DNA from: Whitmania pigra
Taxonomy: Eukaryota; Annelida; Clitellata; Hirudinida; Haemopidae
Direction: 5' to 3'
Length of the DNA stretch: 64,000 bases
NCBI GenBank assembly: GCA_021613335.1
Contig: JAJTWR010000182.1
Location: 1,248,501-1,312,500 of the forward strand
The notes under the pieces are model-generated. The model was not told the DNA's origin and did not search any database. It was given only the letters and a program-made list of their open reading frames with translations. Of the stretch, positions 1 through 20,871 are shown piece by piece (position 1 is the first letter of the stretch; each line of letters opens with the position of its first letter). Both the position numbers and the translations under genes were made by a program.

Positions 1-68
1 TTACTTTACTATTTTCTATGTTTCTATTTTCTGACATTAAAATTTATTTTTTAATAATTTGATTTCAG

Positions 69-1206
69 CCTGGAACAAAATGGCTCACTACCACTATTAC
101 CACGGATCAAATGGACAACAAGATAAACATGAGGCTGTCAGGCTTTATTTCAACGCTGCCATCAAAGGAGACCCACAGGTAAGATGATTGTATTTTTTTA
201 AATTTTTTTTATAAACTACATTCAGTTTATGCATTTACTTTGACTTTTTTTTATCTTTTTCATATTAAATTTATAATTGTTGATATTTTTTAAATTTATT
301 TGAAATTATATTTATTTTTTTTTAATGTTGCATTTCCAGGGTCTATACAATCTGGCCATGTTGATCAATGAGGGTGTCAGTGTATCAGAATATTATCTCA
401 ACAGCCTCCTCATTCCTGCTGAGCTTCAGAATGATAAGTTCTACCTTGCTGGTCATCTCCTGATGAGGTGATAAGAAACATCATTTCCACTATAGAATAT
501 GTTAAACATGTGATTATTAAATTATGCTAATGTTAATATCAATATTATTAATCGGTTATTTGGATAATATTAACTATATACGATATAGGGGCGAGCAATC
601 TGTTATCTTTTACAAGTATGCGAATCTATTACAATTCTCTTTGAATATTTCATCACAGGCTTGAATTTTTTGTTTTGCACTTCACATGATAAAAATATTT
701 CACTTAATAAATATTTAAATTATTTCAACAAAGGTGTCAAGACCTACGACACTCAGAGGCATACTTACCATGCACATTTGCTTTCTATGAGTTGGTGTTC
801 AAGCAAGTGTGGACTCATTACGGGGTAGCATTCATTGGTTTAATGTTTAACCTTTTACTACAATTATTTTTAGTTTTAACATGACCAGCTAATTATGTTA
901 ATTAGTTAGCTTATTACAAAAACATAGATAGCATTCAAATTCAGTAATACAGATACTTTCATAAACTTTGCAGACTTACATCATCCTGCTGGGCTTGATG
1001 GTGATCTCATCAGTGGCACTTTGTTCAAGACTTCACAGGTAGTTCAAACCAAGCGAGAATGATCGGTGATGTGAACATTCAAAAGTTGCATTCATGCTTT
1101 TACATTTGCTGCAATGTTAATGATTAGGATTGTGATCACCTGGCGTGACAACCTGTTAAAAGTCATGCCAAAATCTGTGTGGGCTCTTCGTAGAACTGAT
1201 AACTAA
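69..1206 (+). CDS. Sel1-repeat membrane protein, 3' end only (SEL1L/SEL1L3-like)
   Basis: Exons read at 69-178, 340-467, 734-824 and 974-1038, with a proposed terminal exon at 1128-1206 ending in TAA. All have AG acceptors, GT donors and matching phases. The first two exons carry Sel1/TPR-like text (EAVRLYFNAAIKGDPQ, then GLYNLAMLINEGVSV), the alpha-helical repeat of SEL1L-type adaptor proteins. Exon 974-1038 encodes a hydrophobic segment (TYIILLGLMVISSVALCSRL) that looks like a single C-terminal membrane span. The repeat array followed by a terminal span resembles SEL1L (ER-associated degradation scaffold) and SEL1L3; I cannot tell which. The 5' part lies outside the window. The last exon is inferred from phase and from an AATAAA just after the stop; a separate open stretch at 1503-1699 could be an alternative last exon. 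Confidence 0.6.
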
Positions 1207-1502
1207 GAATAAATGGAATGGAAGTTTGCATTATATATGACCGCTTTTGGCACTTTATGGAACAGTTAGAGACCTTGACAACAATAAGCCTAACTAACTA
1301 ACAATAATAAGCTTTCCGTTATCTTTAAAGCTTGTTGTAACTCTGTTATCTGGTGAAGATCTGGCAGTCCCTTTATTTAAAAATTATTTTTTGTTGTCCC
1401 CTATCGAGTAAGTTTATTTCTAATTTGTTAAATTATTTCATTAGGAAGACACTTTTCATTTCAATGTTCCTTTTTTGTTTTATTTTTGGATTCGTGGTGG
1501 AG

Positions 1503-1699
1503 CAAACTTGGTTAAAGGTAATAAACCAATGGCAATAAGTGGTTCGTTTGGTATTAATGAATCAAGCAGCAGTGAAACTAAACAATTAAAGCCTATTTCT
1601 TCCAGAATGAGCAGCTCTACCATCATTCAAAAAATGAAAGCGTTAGAAAGTGGGAAAACAGCAGATTCTGTAGTGGAGTTAATTAAGAAATATGAATAA
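1503..1699 (+). other. Unassigned open segment, possible terminal exon
   Basis: An open frame of normal, non-repetitive composition ends in TAA at 1697-1699 and reads as a hydrophilic tail (for example MKALESGKTADSVVELIKKY). An AG at 1501-1502 could serve as acceptor. It follows the proposed stop of the Sel1-repeat gene by 0.3 kb on the same strand, so it may be an alternative 3' exon of that gene. I recognise no domain, and a chance ORF is possible. Confidence 0.25.
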
Positions 1700-2154
1700 A
1701 TTCGACACTATTCTAATATTCGACATTAATAATCATAGCCATGGTGATATTTCAGCATTCAAAACCCGTTGTTGAGATTGTGACATGATGACACCAAAAC
1801 CTAAAGTATTCCTCAAGACCAGGATTAGCATAACAACAAAAATCGTCTGCAGTAAAACTGAAGCAACTAATCACAACAACAAACAATCAACAATAGTACT
1901 GAAGGTATTGGGTTAACAGCAGCAACTAAGTACCTTCAAAATACGCTTTCAATCAATACTGAAACACTAGGAAAATCAAACCATTTTCGAATATTAAGTA
2001 AGAATATTTAGCTGTAGAATGGAATTGACAAAATATATTTGATGACTGTTCGCAAGAGTGATAAATATAAGAACTTCCTCTGAGCAGCAAATGATCATAA
2101 ACAGCAATTCTCCAAATGTCATGTGTCTGAAAGTGATATTAAATAAATAATACA

Positions 2155-2216
2155 ATATTAATAATAATAATAATAAATAATAATATAACAATAATAATAA
2201 TAATAATAATAAATAA
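2155..2216. repeat. (TAA)n microsatellite
   Basis: Imperfect run of TAA/AAT trinucleotides in the 3' flank between the Sel1-type gene and the KLHL gene. The rest of 1.7-2.7 kb is AT-rich with no coding signal. Confidence 0.85.
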
Positions 2217-2707
2217 TTGGTAAAACAATAAAAGATCAAAGGATCAATATAACAATCGAATAATTGGTAATAAATGGTAAATTTAAGAAAACATCAAAAG
2301 AAATGTAACTTTTTTAACTTAAAAGAATTTGACTTCTCACAAGGACAATGATATTAACAAATAATTCAATGGGGTATTTCTAACCAATCAAAAACGAGGT
2401 TAAAAAAGGAAACAGAAAATAAATTCTGGGACATTTCAAAACAATGTGCTTGACCAAAAACAAACAAAATAACATTAAAGGATATTTGTTTGTAGCTGAA
2501 ACAATGTGTGAAAGGATGTTTGTAACTCCTTCAGTTCGCTGGCAAGTTTAAAGATGGATGCAAAAGGTTTCAATGACGGTATATATTATTAAAAAATGCT
2601 GTGACAAATATAACAACTGCTTTGATAACAGGACAACAGAAGTTAATATTAGCTAATAATTAATATTAATAATAATGACAATAATAGATACAGGAGTTTC
2701 TGAGTGA

Positions 2708-5700
2708 TCAGAATCCAAAGTTCTCATGCATGACTCTCATCGCGGTGCACAGACTCAGAACTCCTCTGCCTTCCCTCGAGCTGCCGGCAACCTCCCAAGT
2801 GAAGTTGTCGGTGTTGAAACACTCGATGACATTGCAGTACTGGCCGTACTTTGTACCTCCGGTTATGTAGACCTTGTTGTTCATTACGGCGGCACAAAAT
2901 ATGCCGTCTCTCGGCTCCATCGGAAATTCCTTAGACGAGTAATTAAATGAAATGTAAGCGCAGGTTTGATTGGTCATTTAGAGAGTGAATGTTATAATCT
3001 CGGATTTAAGATGCAATTACAGAAAATCTGAGATAGATGCAAACTCAAGCTGAAATTCAACAACCCTTGCATATTGTTGCTTAGCATGAGTTAGACATGA
3101 ATCCAATTCAGCTAGGAAACCTTGTAAGAGACACATTCCAAATTCCAACCTCCAAAATGGCAAGACTATTGGGGCAAAACTTCAAAATGGAGTCCACCCT
3201 CCTCAGAGCAATGGGGAAATTAACTGTTGGATGGACACCAGAATATGGCTCAGGAGTGAAACCACAAAGGACATAAATAAAGTCTCCCAATGTGAAGGCA
3301 TAGTGACACGATCTGTGCTCGTATTTCGCCTCTACTGACAGATCTTGTTCTTCACCCCAGCTGAGCTGAAGAAGGTCAAAGTACATGACCTTTTGCAGAG
3401 GAAGGCCTGATGGCAAAATGCCCCCAAATACAAAGAGCTTTTCCCTCCAGATGCAGCAAGCAGGTCGATACAATCTGTAGGACATTCTTGGCCAGATCTG
3501 TAATCAATAGTCAAGGCAAATATAGTGTTCCTCGTACTAGGATGGTGATTATATTAATAGTAACAACAAAGACATCTCTCTCTCTCTATTAACCAATAAC
3601 CATTTAGTAATATTTTTGAGTTTTCTTAGCATCTCTTATGTGTGTGTTGTTCAAATAAAAAATTAACAAAGTTAATTGATTATTAATTTATTTTAATAAT
3701 AAACAAAGCACAACCTAATCGTTATTTATTGCATTACAAATCTTCAAATTGCACCTCGAATCTGTAATTGTTGGAGATGTCGATGGCAAACATGGTGCAC
3801 TGGGGAGAATGAGTCTCATCACAGCCACCAATCACAAAGACTTTGTTTCCGTGGGCAACGGAGGTGTGAAGATACCTGTGGGTCTGCATGGAGAAGGACC
3901 CGACGTACCACAATGTCGGAAATATGGACATGACCTGGAAATGTTTGGAAATTTAGAATAGAAAAATTTGAAAAGTTATTTCACCACGTTTTAGACCCCT
4001 AAGATTTTATTTCATCCCGCGGTAGAACCATAAAAAATTTCAATTTATGGACGACCACTAAAAATCAAATGATCTTTTAAAATGGCTTGAAGAGAAAATT
4101 ATTTTATAAACAACAAAAAACATTAGTTTTTACACGTAAAAATTATTGTTTATTTAATTAATATTTTTAAAGTTAAATAATTTTTTTAACGATATATGAC
4201 TTAAAGGTTTGTCCCACTACAGAACACAGAAAGCATATAGCAATAACTATTTACGGTCGCTTTTGGTGTGTTTCTTTCAAGTTGCTTCCAAAATATTATT
4301 TGTATTTTTTATTTGATTTGATTTTTATTGATTTTTTTACCATTAATTGGTCTCAAATAACGATTAATTACATTATCAATAACAATAACATTAAGCTGAC
4401 GATATTTTTTTATGCAATAAGATATCAAAAAAAGAGTAAATAACTGTTTGAAACTGAAACTATTGCATTCAAATAAGTTGGATTTAAATTCTCGTGATGG
4501 CATCACGTACAATGCATTTGAAACCCATTGTTGGAGCACTATCCCTTCTCATCTATTTTTATCTATAATAGACTAATCTATAACTACAACATGATACAAG
4601 AATCCACAAAACAATAATCATTGTCATCATCGTCGTCGTCGTCATCGTCATCATCATCATCATCATCCAACCTTAAATTCGTGGATGACGTTGACAGGGC
4701 CTCTCATATTCATCGACTTTGTTCCGGACTTGTTGGTCCAACCACCGATGATTAAAAGTGAATCTCCAACGCAGCAGCAGGAAGACAGGTCGGATGCCAT
4801 GGGACATGCTCTGTTTGTGCTACTCCAAGATTTGTTGACGGGGTCGAATAAGAAAACCTGATGGAAAATAGAATTTAAATCAATTAATCATCATAAATGA
4901 AAGAAAATGATTTAAATAAAATATTTTAAGTATTTAAATTCAATTTGTGCTTTTGGATTGCCACTATTTTTTTGCACTTTTTTGGCTCAGATAACAATAG
5001 TTAATTGATAGTTAATTTATTAAGCACCACGTGCATAGCGTTAGAGGCACCTAACATGGACCTTGAATTTAATCAAGATTCTTAGCAATCACACAATCAC
5101 AATAACAAACACATGGATGTTGTAAATATATTTAATTGACTCTGACTGACCTCCGATTCTCCAGGTTGAGGGTCGTACGTGTTGACGTAGATGATCTTCC
5201 AAGTCAGACCGGTTCTCTTTCTCGACGTCGGAAGCTGCCAGCTGGTTTCGTAGGTGTGACCAAAAGCCAGGAGTTGATCCTTGGCCCTCTGAATGATGGC
5301 AACGCATTCGGGGGAAGAGCTGATGAGGCCATCTTTGCTGATGATCTCGATGAGGTACCATCGGGAGACGAAGTTCAGCCGAATGCATTGGAAGAGGTCG
5401 ACCAAGTGAGGCAATCTCAATGATGTAACAAAAGATACTCCTCGTAAAAGTTTGTGCTATGAAAATCATCGACAAAGTCAATAGCTAATTCACTGACCTG
5501 GCCGTTATGTCGTGAGAAAGCCAGGACTTAAAAGACTCGAAGACATACTCCTCATACTCCACTTCCATGGTGTCGATGCTGAGCAGTTTGTTCACATGTT
5601 CGAAGGGGAGGTCGAGAAACTCAGGAGAGAGTCTGATGACCTCGAAGTCCTTTGCTGCGATCGACAATGCTTGCTGGTACAACGGAGTCGACGAAAAGGT

Positions 5701-6873
5701 GTCTGCGTACAAGAGAAAGCTTAGGCAGTTTTCCGTGGTGATCTGGGCTCCAAAAGAACGAACACAGTGGATTAATTTAATTAGTTTAATGTAATTTAAG
5801 CTGTTCAAATTGATTGAGATTTGTAGCATGCTTCATAACAAATTAGACGAGAATGCACTTCATTAAATAAGATTAATTTTCAAAATAACAAACAACCTCT
5901 CCTAGCAGAAAATCCTGACAAAACAGCCTCATTTCAACAAACTGAAGCATGTCAGATGCTTCAAACATTTCAAGTACAATTTCGCTGTCCACAACCAGTC
6001 TTGAAGTGTAAGCATAATTGATGAGCCTTTTCAATACAGCTCCTACAATGGGAAGCGCTAGTGGTAAATCCAATTATCAGTTGAAAAATTCAGTTTGTCT
6101 GAAAAGAAATCTCTGTGAACATCTTTCAAATACATTAAATTTAATATAAAATTAAAAATTGGTAATCAATTAACACATATAATTAAATGAAGACCTGAAA
6201 TATTTTTTAAGTGAACTTCTTCAGCCCTTGATTCTGACATGTTACCACCAAACATTTTATCAAAATATGTTGAACTGGCTGCAAGTACAAGCTTGTGGCA
6301 TGAGAAACATTCCTCTGTATCAGATGCCTTTAGTACCATGTCACACAATTTGCCAGAGACATAAAACCTGTTGGAATCAAAAATAACATCAAACTTTAAA
6401 ATCAAACTATGCGAGTATGGGTACGAGAAAACTTACGAGAAATTGATGTTATTTTAACACACAGTGTTCATTACATTACGTGCAAACTCTTAAAGTCACA
6501 CTTAATTACCAATTAAAATTGTGTATTTACATACAATGATGCAATACAAATATGCTGCAGGCATAGTTCTAAGATTTATAGTGATAATTTTCAGTTCAAA
6601 ATTTAACAACCTGTACATTTCCTGCATGGCTTGAGAGGTGTGAGCTTTACTTTCATAGAATTGCTCCCTCACGGTGTTCAAAACTGGACGAGAAAATTGC
6701 ATTTTTGCACACTGGGAAAAGCCTAGTGTTGTATCTGAAAAATCCATCAGGTTGACACTGTTTGACATGTCTTGGTCGTTTGGCTTTTCATTTTTATCTT
6801 CGATGTCTCCAGCCTCCATGACCAGGCTAGGGGCTTTTTTAGCGACTGTTCCGTCGCCTCCGATCACTTCCAT
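2708..6873 (-). CDS. BTB-BACK-Kelch protein (KLHL family), 9 exons
   Basis: Exons on the minus strand: 6873-6611, 6367-6195, 6057-5897, 5742-5498, 5415-5151, 4857-4672, 3934-3755, 3497-3150 and 2929-2708. The start is the ATG at 6873, which opens an acidic leader of about 85 residues. The BTB domain follows (CHKLVLAASSTYFDKMFGG), then BACK (ITTENCLSFLLYADTF and following), then kelch blades marked by the double-Gly motifs LLIIGGWTN, VFVIGGCDE, LFVFGGILP and VYITGGTKY. Family members are mostly substrate adaptors of CUL3 E3 ubiquitin ligases: BTB binds CUL3 and the kelch propeller binds the substrate. The 8/9 junction is chosen so that blade spacing is preserved (ILE joined to EFPMEPRDG); one blade then carries Ile where Trp is usual. 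I cannot assign a specific KLHL orthologue. It is transcribed divergently from TBCD. Confidence 0.88.
4620..4670. repeat. ATC/GTC trinucleotide microsatellite beside an exon donor
   Basis: Imperfect (ATC)n/(GTC)n tract directly inside intron 6 of the KLHL gene, starting two bases beyond the exon 6 donor at 4672 on the minus strand. Confidence 0.8.
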
Positions 6874-7631
6874 CAAGTTCTATAACCTGTTGTATGTAAA
6901 TCCACAATTACTGTGCTTGCATTTTGAATGCAACAAAATCTCTTAAGCTCTTGGATTAGCTAACTAATTAGTTGATTTTCAAAAAATAGCGTAAAAGCTG
7001 TTAATTTCCCTAAACTAAATTTTGTCAATGCAATATTATTTATGTCGGGGAGAATGAACGAGTAAAAGTATCGTGACATTAATTTTGACAGCTGCCCAAA
7101 GTCACACAATTTGAGTTTATTACAGAAATGTCAAACATACTAAATTTATGAAATCGGCCCATTACCCTCAGCCTTTTTTCTGCAATACAACCCCATTTGG
7201 TCGATTTTAAGGCTATTCTCTATATATTTTTGCCTTGCAGACTTTGCAAAGGAGACAACTTATTTCAGTGCACATCAGCTGTAATCAACCCACTCATTTC
7301 CATACGTGTTTCGCTTTCTTCCAGCAACGTTTGCAGGTCCATTTCAAGGTGAACAAAGGTTTTAATCCACAAATCACTTAACTGCTATCTATGGCCTGCT
7401 GTCTGCTCAGAAAAGATTTAATGATATTTAAGAAAGTTTTGGTCATCGTTTTGCGTAGTGAAATGGTGTAATAACTGCAGCTAGTTAAAATATTTGTCAT
7501 ACAATTTGTTTTGATATTTTGTAAATATTTCTTAAGTTTAAAAAATAAAGTAATATCTGTAATTCCAGAGCCATAGAAACCAACGTTAGTCTTAGAACTA
7601 ATGCCACTTTTAACCACTTAATTATTTGGAA
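6874..7631. promoter_or_regulatory. Divergent intergenic promoter region, KLHL / TBCD
   Basis: This 758 bp lies between two genes reading away from each other and must hold both 5' UTRs and core promoters. It is AT-rich; I see no clear TATA or other site that I would assign. Classification rests on gene orientation alone. Confidence 0.45.
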
Positions 7632-16873
<9,242 letters not shown>

Positions 16874-17407
16874 ATGGATGGATCATTTGCTTCGCTTGAC
16901 ATTCACGTTTAATTGTTACTCTCTTGCGTCAAAACGAAAATCCATTAAAAGTTAAACACCAGTTCTGATCCTTGAACTTTTTGTTTTGTGTTACATTGAT
17001 GGTGCTCAAACGCCGAGGCGATCGGTCAATCTATGAATATGGGTGAATTGTCTTGTCGATTGTAAGTTATCTCAGCTAGGGGTGGGGGCGTCTGATTAGG
17101 GTCGATTGAGCTGGGGGCTTTCGTTTGTTTAATGTGTTGCGTGTGTGCCGTAACTAGTGTTTCATATTTTTATAAGTATTTTCTAGGCTAGGCCGTACAA
17201 ATAAATTTATAAAATCGAAAAACATGCATTTTGAAAATTTAATTTATTTCCTTGCTTAGTTGTTGATTGAACGTTTGCCCCACCCTTCTACGGCTGTACG
17301 GTGAGCCATAATCGAACGATGTTGTTGGCTTCGCCATGTGTATGACCGTATCCGCTGGGTCCTGTTTCTATTTATAACTTCTCACTGATTGAGTTTTCAA
17401 ACGGAAC
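16874..17407. other. Intergenic, TBCD to TMEM164
   Basis: This 534 bp is the TBCD 3' flank and the TMEM164 5' flank (same strand). It is moderately GC-richer than the introns. No reading frame or RNA gene is recognised. Confidence 0.6.
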
Positions 17408-19960
17408 ATGAGCGGGTTGATATCTTGGACGTATTCGGGCGTGGACTTCGACTTACCGGGTACAGGAGGATCCGAGTGCACTAACTACTTGCCAAATGTA
17501 CAAAAAATTGCAGAAACACTGATAGTTGCAATCATCATTCTGATTCAGGTAACATTTTCATTAATTTTTATTTCAAATGGATCGTATGAAAGCTGTAGAT
17601 TTTTAAACATTACTGCATCATGGTAAGATTGCAGCTGAGGTACTTGATATCATAATTTCAGATGCAATTATCTTTTCCTCGTCTTTCCTTGAGATCTTAC
17701 AATGAGAACGGATTTGGTGATAATTGCCCATCAGAGAAGCGAAAAACTAATACATCAAAGGGTTCCTTTAAGTCATTTTTCTTGATTGCCCTGTGCATAA
17801 CATTTGGTGTTGAGATAGGCTACAAGTTGGCATCAAGACAACTTATTTGGGCCCTTAATCCATGTCACATTGTCACCATAATCCAGGTTGATTTTCTAGT
17901 CAAGAAATTATTGTCTCCTCAAACAATATTAAGTAATTCTTAATTCTTTTAGATATACCTGCTGGCTGCTGGATCTGGAAAATGGGTTGGTATAATGTTC
18001 CGAATCCAGATTCACCTGCTTAGTGGGGTTGTCATTGCCCTTTGCTTTCCAGTTGTCAACACCAGACTGGTGAGTATATGATTTGTCTAAATTGATTTAA
18101 TGCAAGGGATTGTTTCTGATTTTGTAATACTTTTAACTTAATTGATTTAATGCAAGAGATTGTTTCTGATCTTGTAATACTTTTATAAAATTGGCTTTCA
18201 AGCAAATGTCATGGGTTTTTGAACTTTCTATTAATTATGCATGAATTTCATCTGTGAATGAACTAAATGATTGACATGTAATTACCTTGTTGAGTGATGT
18301 TTATTGATTTATTGATCAATGACTCTGTAACAGCTTCCTCATGAAGTTGTCATATACTGGGTGCAGCATCTCTCGCTGTTGATCATTCCTCTTTACCTCA
18401 TGAGCCTTGGAGGTAAAAATAACATTAATTGTTACAGTATTAATTATTATCATTATAATGAATTACAGTGAATCATATTTCTTACAATGATGGTGGTATA
18501 ATTTTGTGTACACCTCTTTTTTGAGAGTTTATTTCAAATTAATGCAACAAATTATTATTCGTTACCGACTCATAAATTATTCAGTCATTGATTTGTTTTT
18601 ATTCCGGTATAATTTGCGCTCAAGAATATTATTTCGTTTCATTTCAGATCCATACACCATTGAACATTATTTTGATTTTTCTTGGGCGCTTTTTGTTCTC
18701 GGGCTGCAAATGGCCTACCATTTCTTCTTCCTTCAAGCTGTTTCCATGGTAAGTTATTTGTTGTGACGTGCTCTTCGCTAGGAGATTGTTATCTGGGGTT
18801 ATTTTTAGTTGCTTGACAAGCCTGTCAATAGATTCTTTGTAACAGCTGTCTCGAACACCATAGTCAACAAGATGGATTGTGTGCTCGATTTTGCTGAAAG
18901 GCTTTGTGTCCCATGATTTGCTGGTATTTCTTGCTTTCGCTGATGAATTAGGAAGGACGTGAAATTGATTCTTTTTAATGCATTATTGAAACTCTTCATC
19001 GAAATATTTTCTTGAAGTACCATTGAATCTAACATATTCAGTGTTAAAATATATTTCAAAAGACGTTTTTTTGTAAAATATGTTTTCTCTTAGAAAAGAT
19101 AGGAAGTTGGAATGTTTTTTTTTAAAGGAATTTACTTGAGACATTTATTATCCATATGATGTGTGCAATATGTAGAATATGCTTTGAAATATTGATTCCG
19201 ACCATGCATCACCTAATTACTTGAGTCAAACTAATATAATTATAAGGAGCTGTAAGCATTGTGATGCATGGCCTCAATAAAAAAAAACTTTGTTTTTTAA
19301 ATGTAAACTGCAGTGATCTGTTTATTGCTGATGATATCAACCATCTGAGTTTAGATAAATAATTTGCAGATTGCTTTCAATGATGTTTAAATTGCAATCT
19401 CATTAAATTTGATACGAGAAAGATTTGTCTCGCAATAATGTTCCTTCGTTTCACAGATGTATTGATCAGCATTGTTGATTTGGTCAATTAGTAATTATCA
19501 TTAAATCTTCTGCAATTATTGCAAGTGGCTTCTAGTTAGCTTTGTTTATTTGCTTTTTTCATTAAGTCCTAAATATTTGTGACACATTAAATGCAAATAT
19601 CAAATGTGTATTAAGTATTTATATCCTAAATTCTAACAATCATGATGTAGAATATTTTCCTATTTGCACTACAAGTAAAGTTTTGATTGTACTTTATTTT
19701 ATAAACATATTTAAAATAATGAAGTATCTAGTTCAACACATGTTTAACCACACCAGATGACAGGAGTGAACTTGAACAACATCTTGTGCCCGGCTGTCAC
19801 GGACCCTTTCAACGGGCCTTTTTACAGAATGTGGGCCATTCTACACCAGTCTGCATTGATTCTCGTACACGGGAAGGTGTACGTCTTCCTCGCTTCGACT
19901 TTGGGAATTCCGGTTACGTTCTCTAGGCCCGTAACTTACAGGAAATCACAAATCAAATGA
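17408..19960 (+). CDS. TMEM164: Transmembrane protein 164, complete, 6 exons
   Basis: Exons 17408-17548, 17662-17886, 17953-18069, 18334-18412, 18648-18748 and 19757-19960 join in phase from ATG to TGA, giving about 288 residues, close to the vertebrate protein. Recognisable family text: LISWTYSGVDFDLPGTGG at the N-terminus, LNPCHIVTI and FPVVNTRLLP in the middle, and VNLNNILCPAVTDPFNGPFY near the end. Six or seven hydrophobic helices are spread through it, as expected for this multi-pass membrane family. The human protein has been reported to act as an acyltransferase placing polyunsaturated chains on ether phospholipids, with a role in ferroptosis; the fold belongs to the TMEM164/YwaF-like family. 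A conserved Cys and His (NPCH) and the NLNN segment are retained. The last intron is about 1 kb. Confidence 0.95.
18091..18190. repeat. 50-bp direct tandem duplication in TMEM164 intron 3
   Basis: Two copies of a unit beginning ATTGATTTAATGCAAG start at 18091 and 18141, about 20 bp after the exon 3 donor. They differ at only a few positions. Confidence 0.9.
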
Positions 19961-20871
19961 AGGACAGCTTTCCGGTCGCTTCGACTTCTCCGCTAAGCTT
20001 TTTATTTCGACTTTGCATCTGACCGTGTTTACGCTTTAGGTGGCCGTTCGTTATCGTGTTTTATTTATTCTCGATAGGTTGTTTCTCGAATGTCGCTCGC
20101 ATTCCATACACACTTACACGTTGCACGGACAAGAGGCAAGTAAGGAACTCACGAAGCCCATATCACACCAGCTGATCTGTGTTTGCTGATCTTTTATACA
20201 CGTTGCGTGTTTGTTTTTATTTGGGCAGGGTTGAAACGAAAGGAATCAAACGAAGTTTCCATGAGTTGAATCAGTTTGTTTCAGTCCCTGTCTCTGCATG
20301 TTGACATTTGCAATCGTTTGTGCTTCTTGTTGTCGCTCATTGTCTTGAAGCTTAACAGAGTTTCAAAAGTTCTTACTCAGTGTTTTAACTGCCTTGGGCA
20401 AATTAAGGGAACAGTAGATGGATAGTCTTAGGAGGAAAGTTCAGCTTGTTTGAAATGGATCAGGCTTTTGAAGTATGCAATCTAGTTAAACATGACCAAT
20501 TGCAGCATGGAAGTGCATGAGTTCTAGCTATCTAGTAATAAATCAGGTTGTGCAATTTATTGGAACTTTGGAATTTGAAATCAACAAACACAAACTACAT
20601 GTTAACGAAAACCAGTCGCTTGTTTGAGTCCTTAAGTGCATCTCCGGAATCCGAGTAATTCAGACAATGTTGTTATCTTTTGAGGGTGAGATGGCCTTGT
20701 TGGGTTCCTGGTAATCCTTTGGAAAGCCTTCGGTTTGGACTTCGAACGACGGAGTCCTGTCGTTCGCACTCGGTGTGGACTGCAGGAAGGTGGTGCCTAT
20801 CATAATTAGTTTTATTTTGATTTATTTCCTCGTACTCAACTTACATTGTGTTCTATCCTTATTTGTCAATT
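19961..20871. other. Convergent intergenic region, TMEM164 / KIDINS220
   Basis: About 0.9 kb between two stop codons facing each other. It must contain both 3' UTRs. I see no further gene in it. Confidence 0.6.

Noticed and set aside
5136..5423. 95-codon plus-strand frame opposite the KLHL gene
   Set aside because: Antisense shadow of KLHL exon 5.
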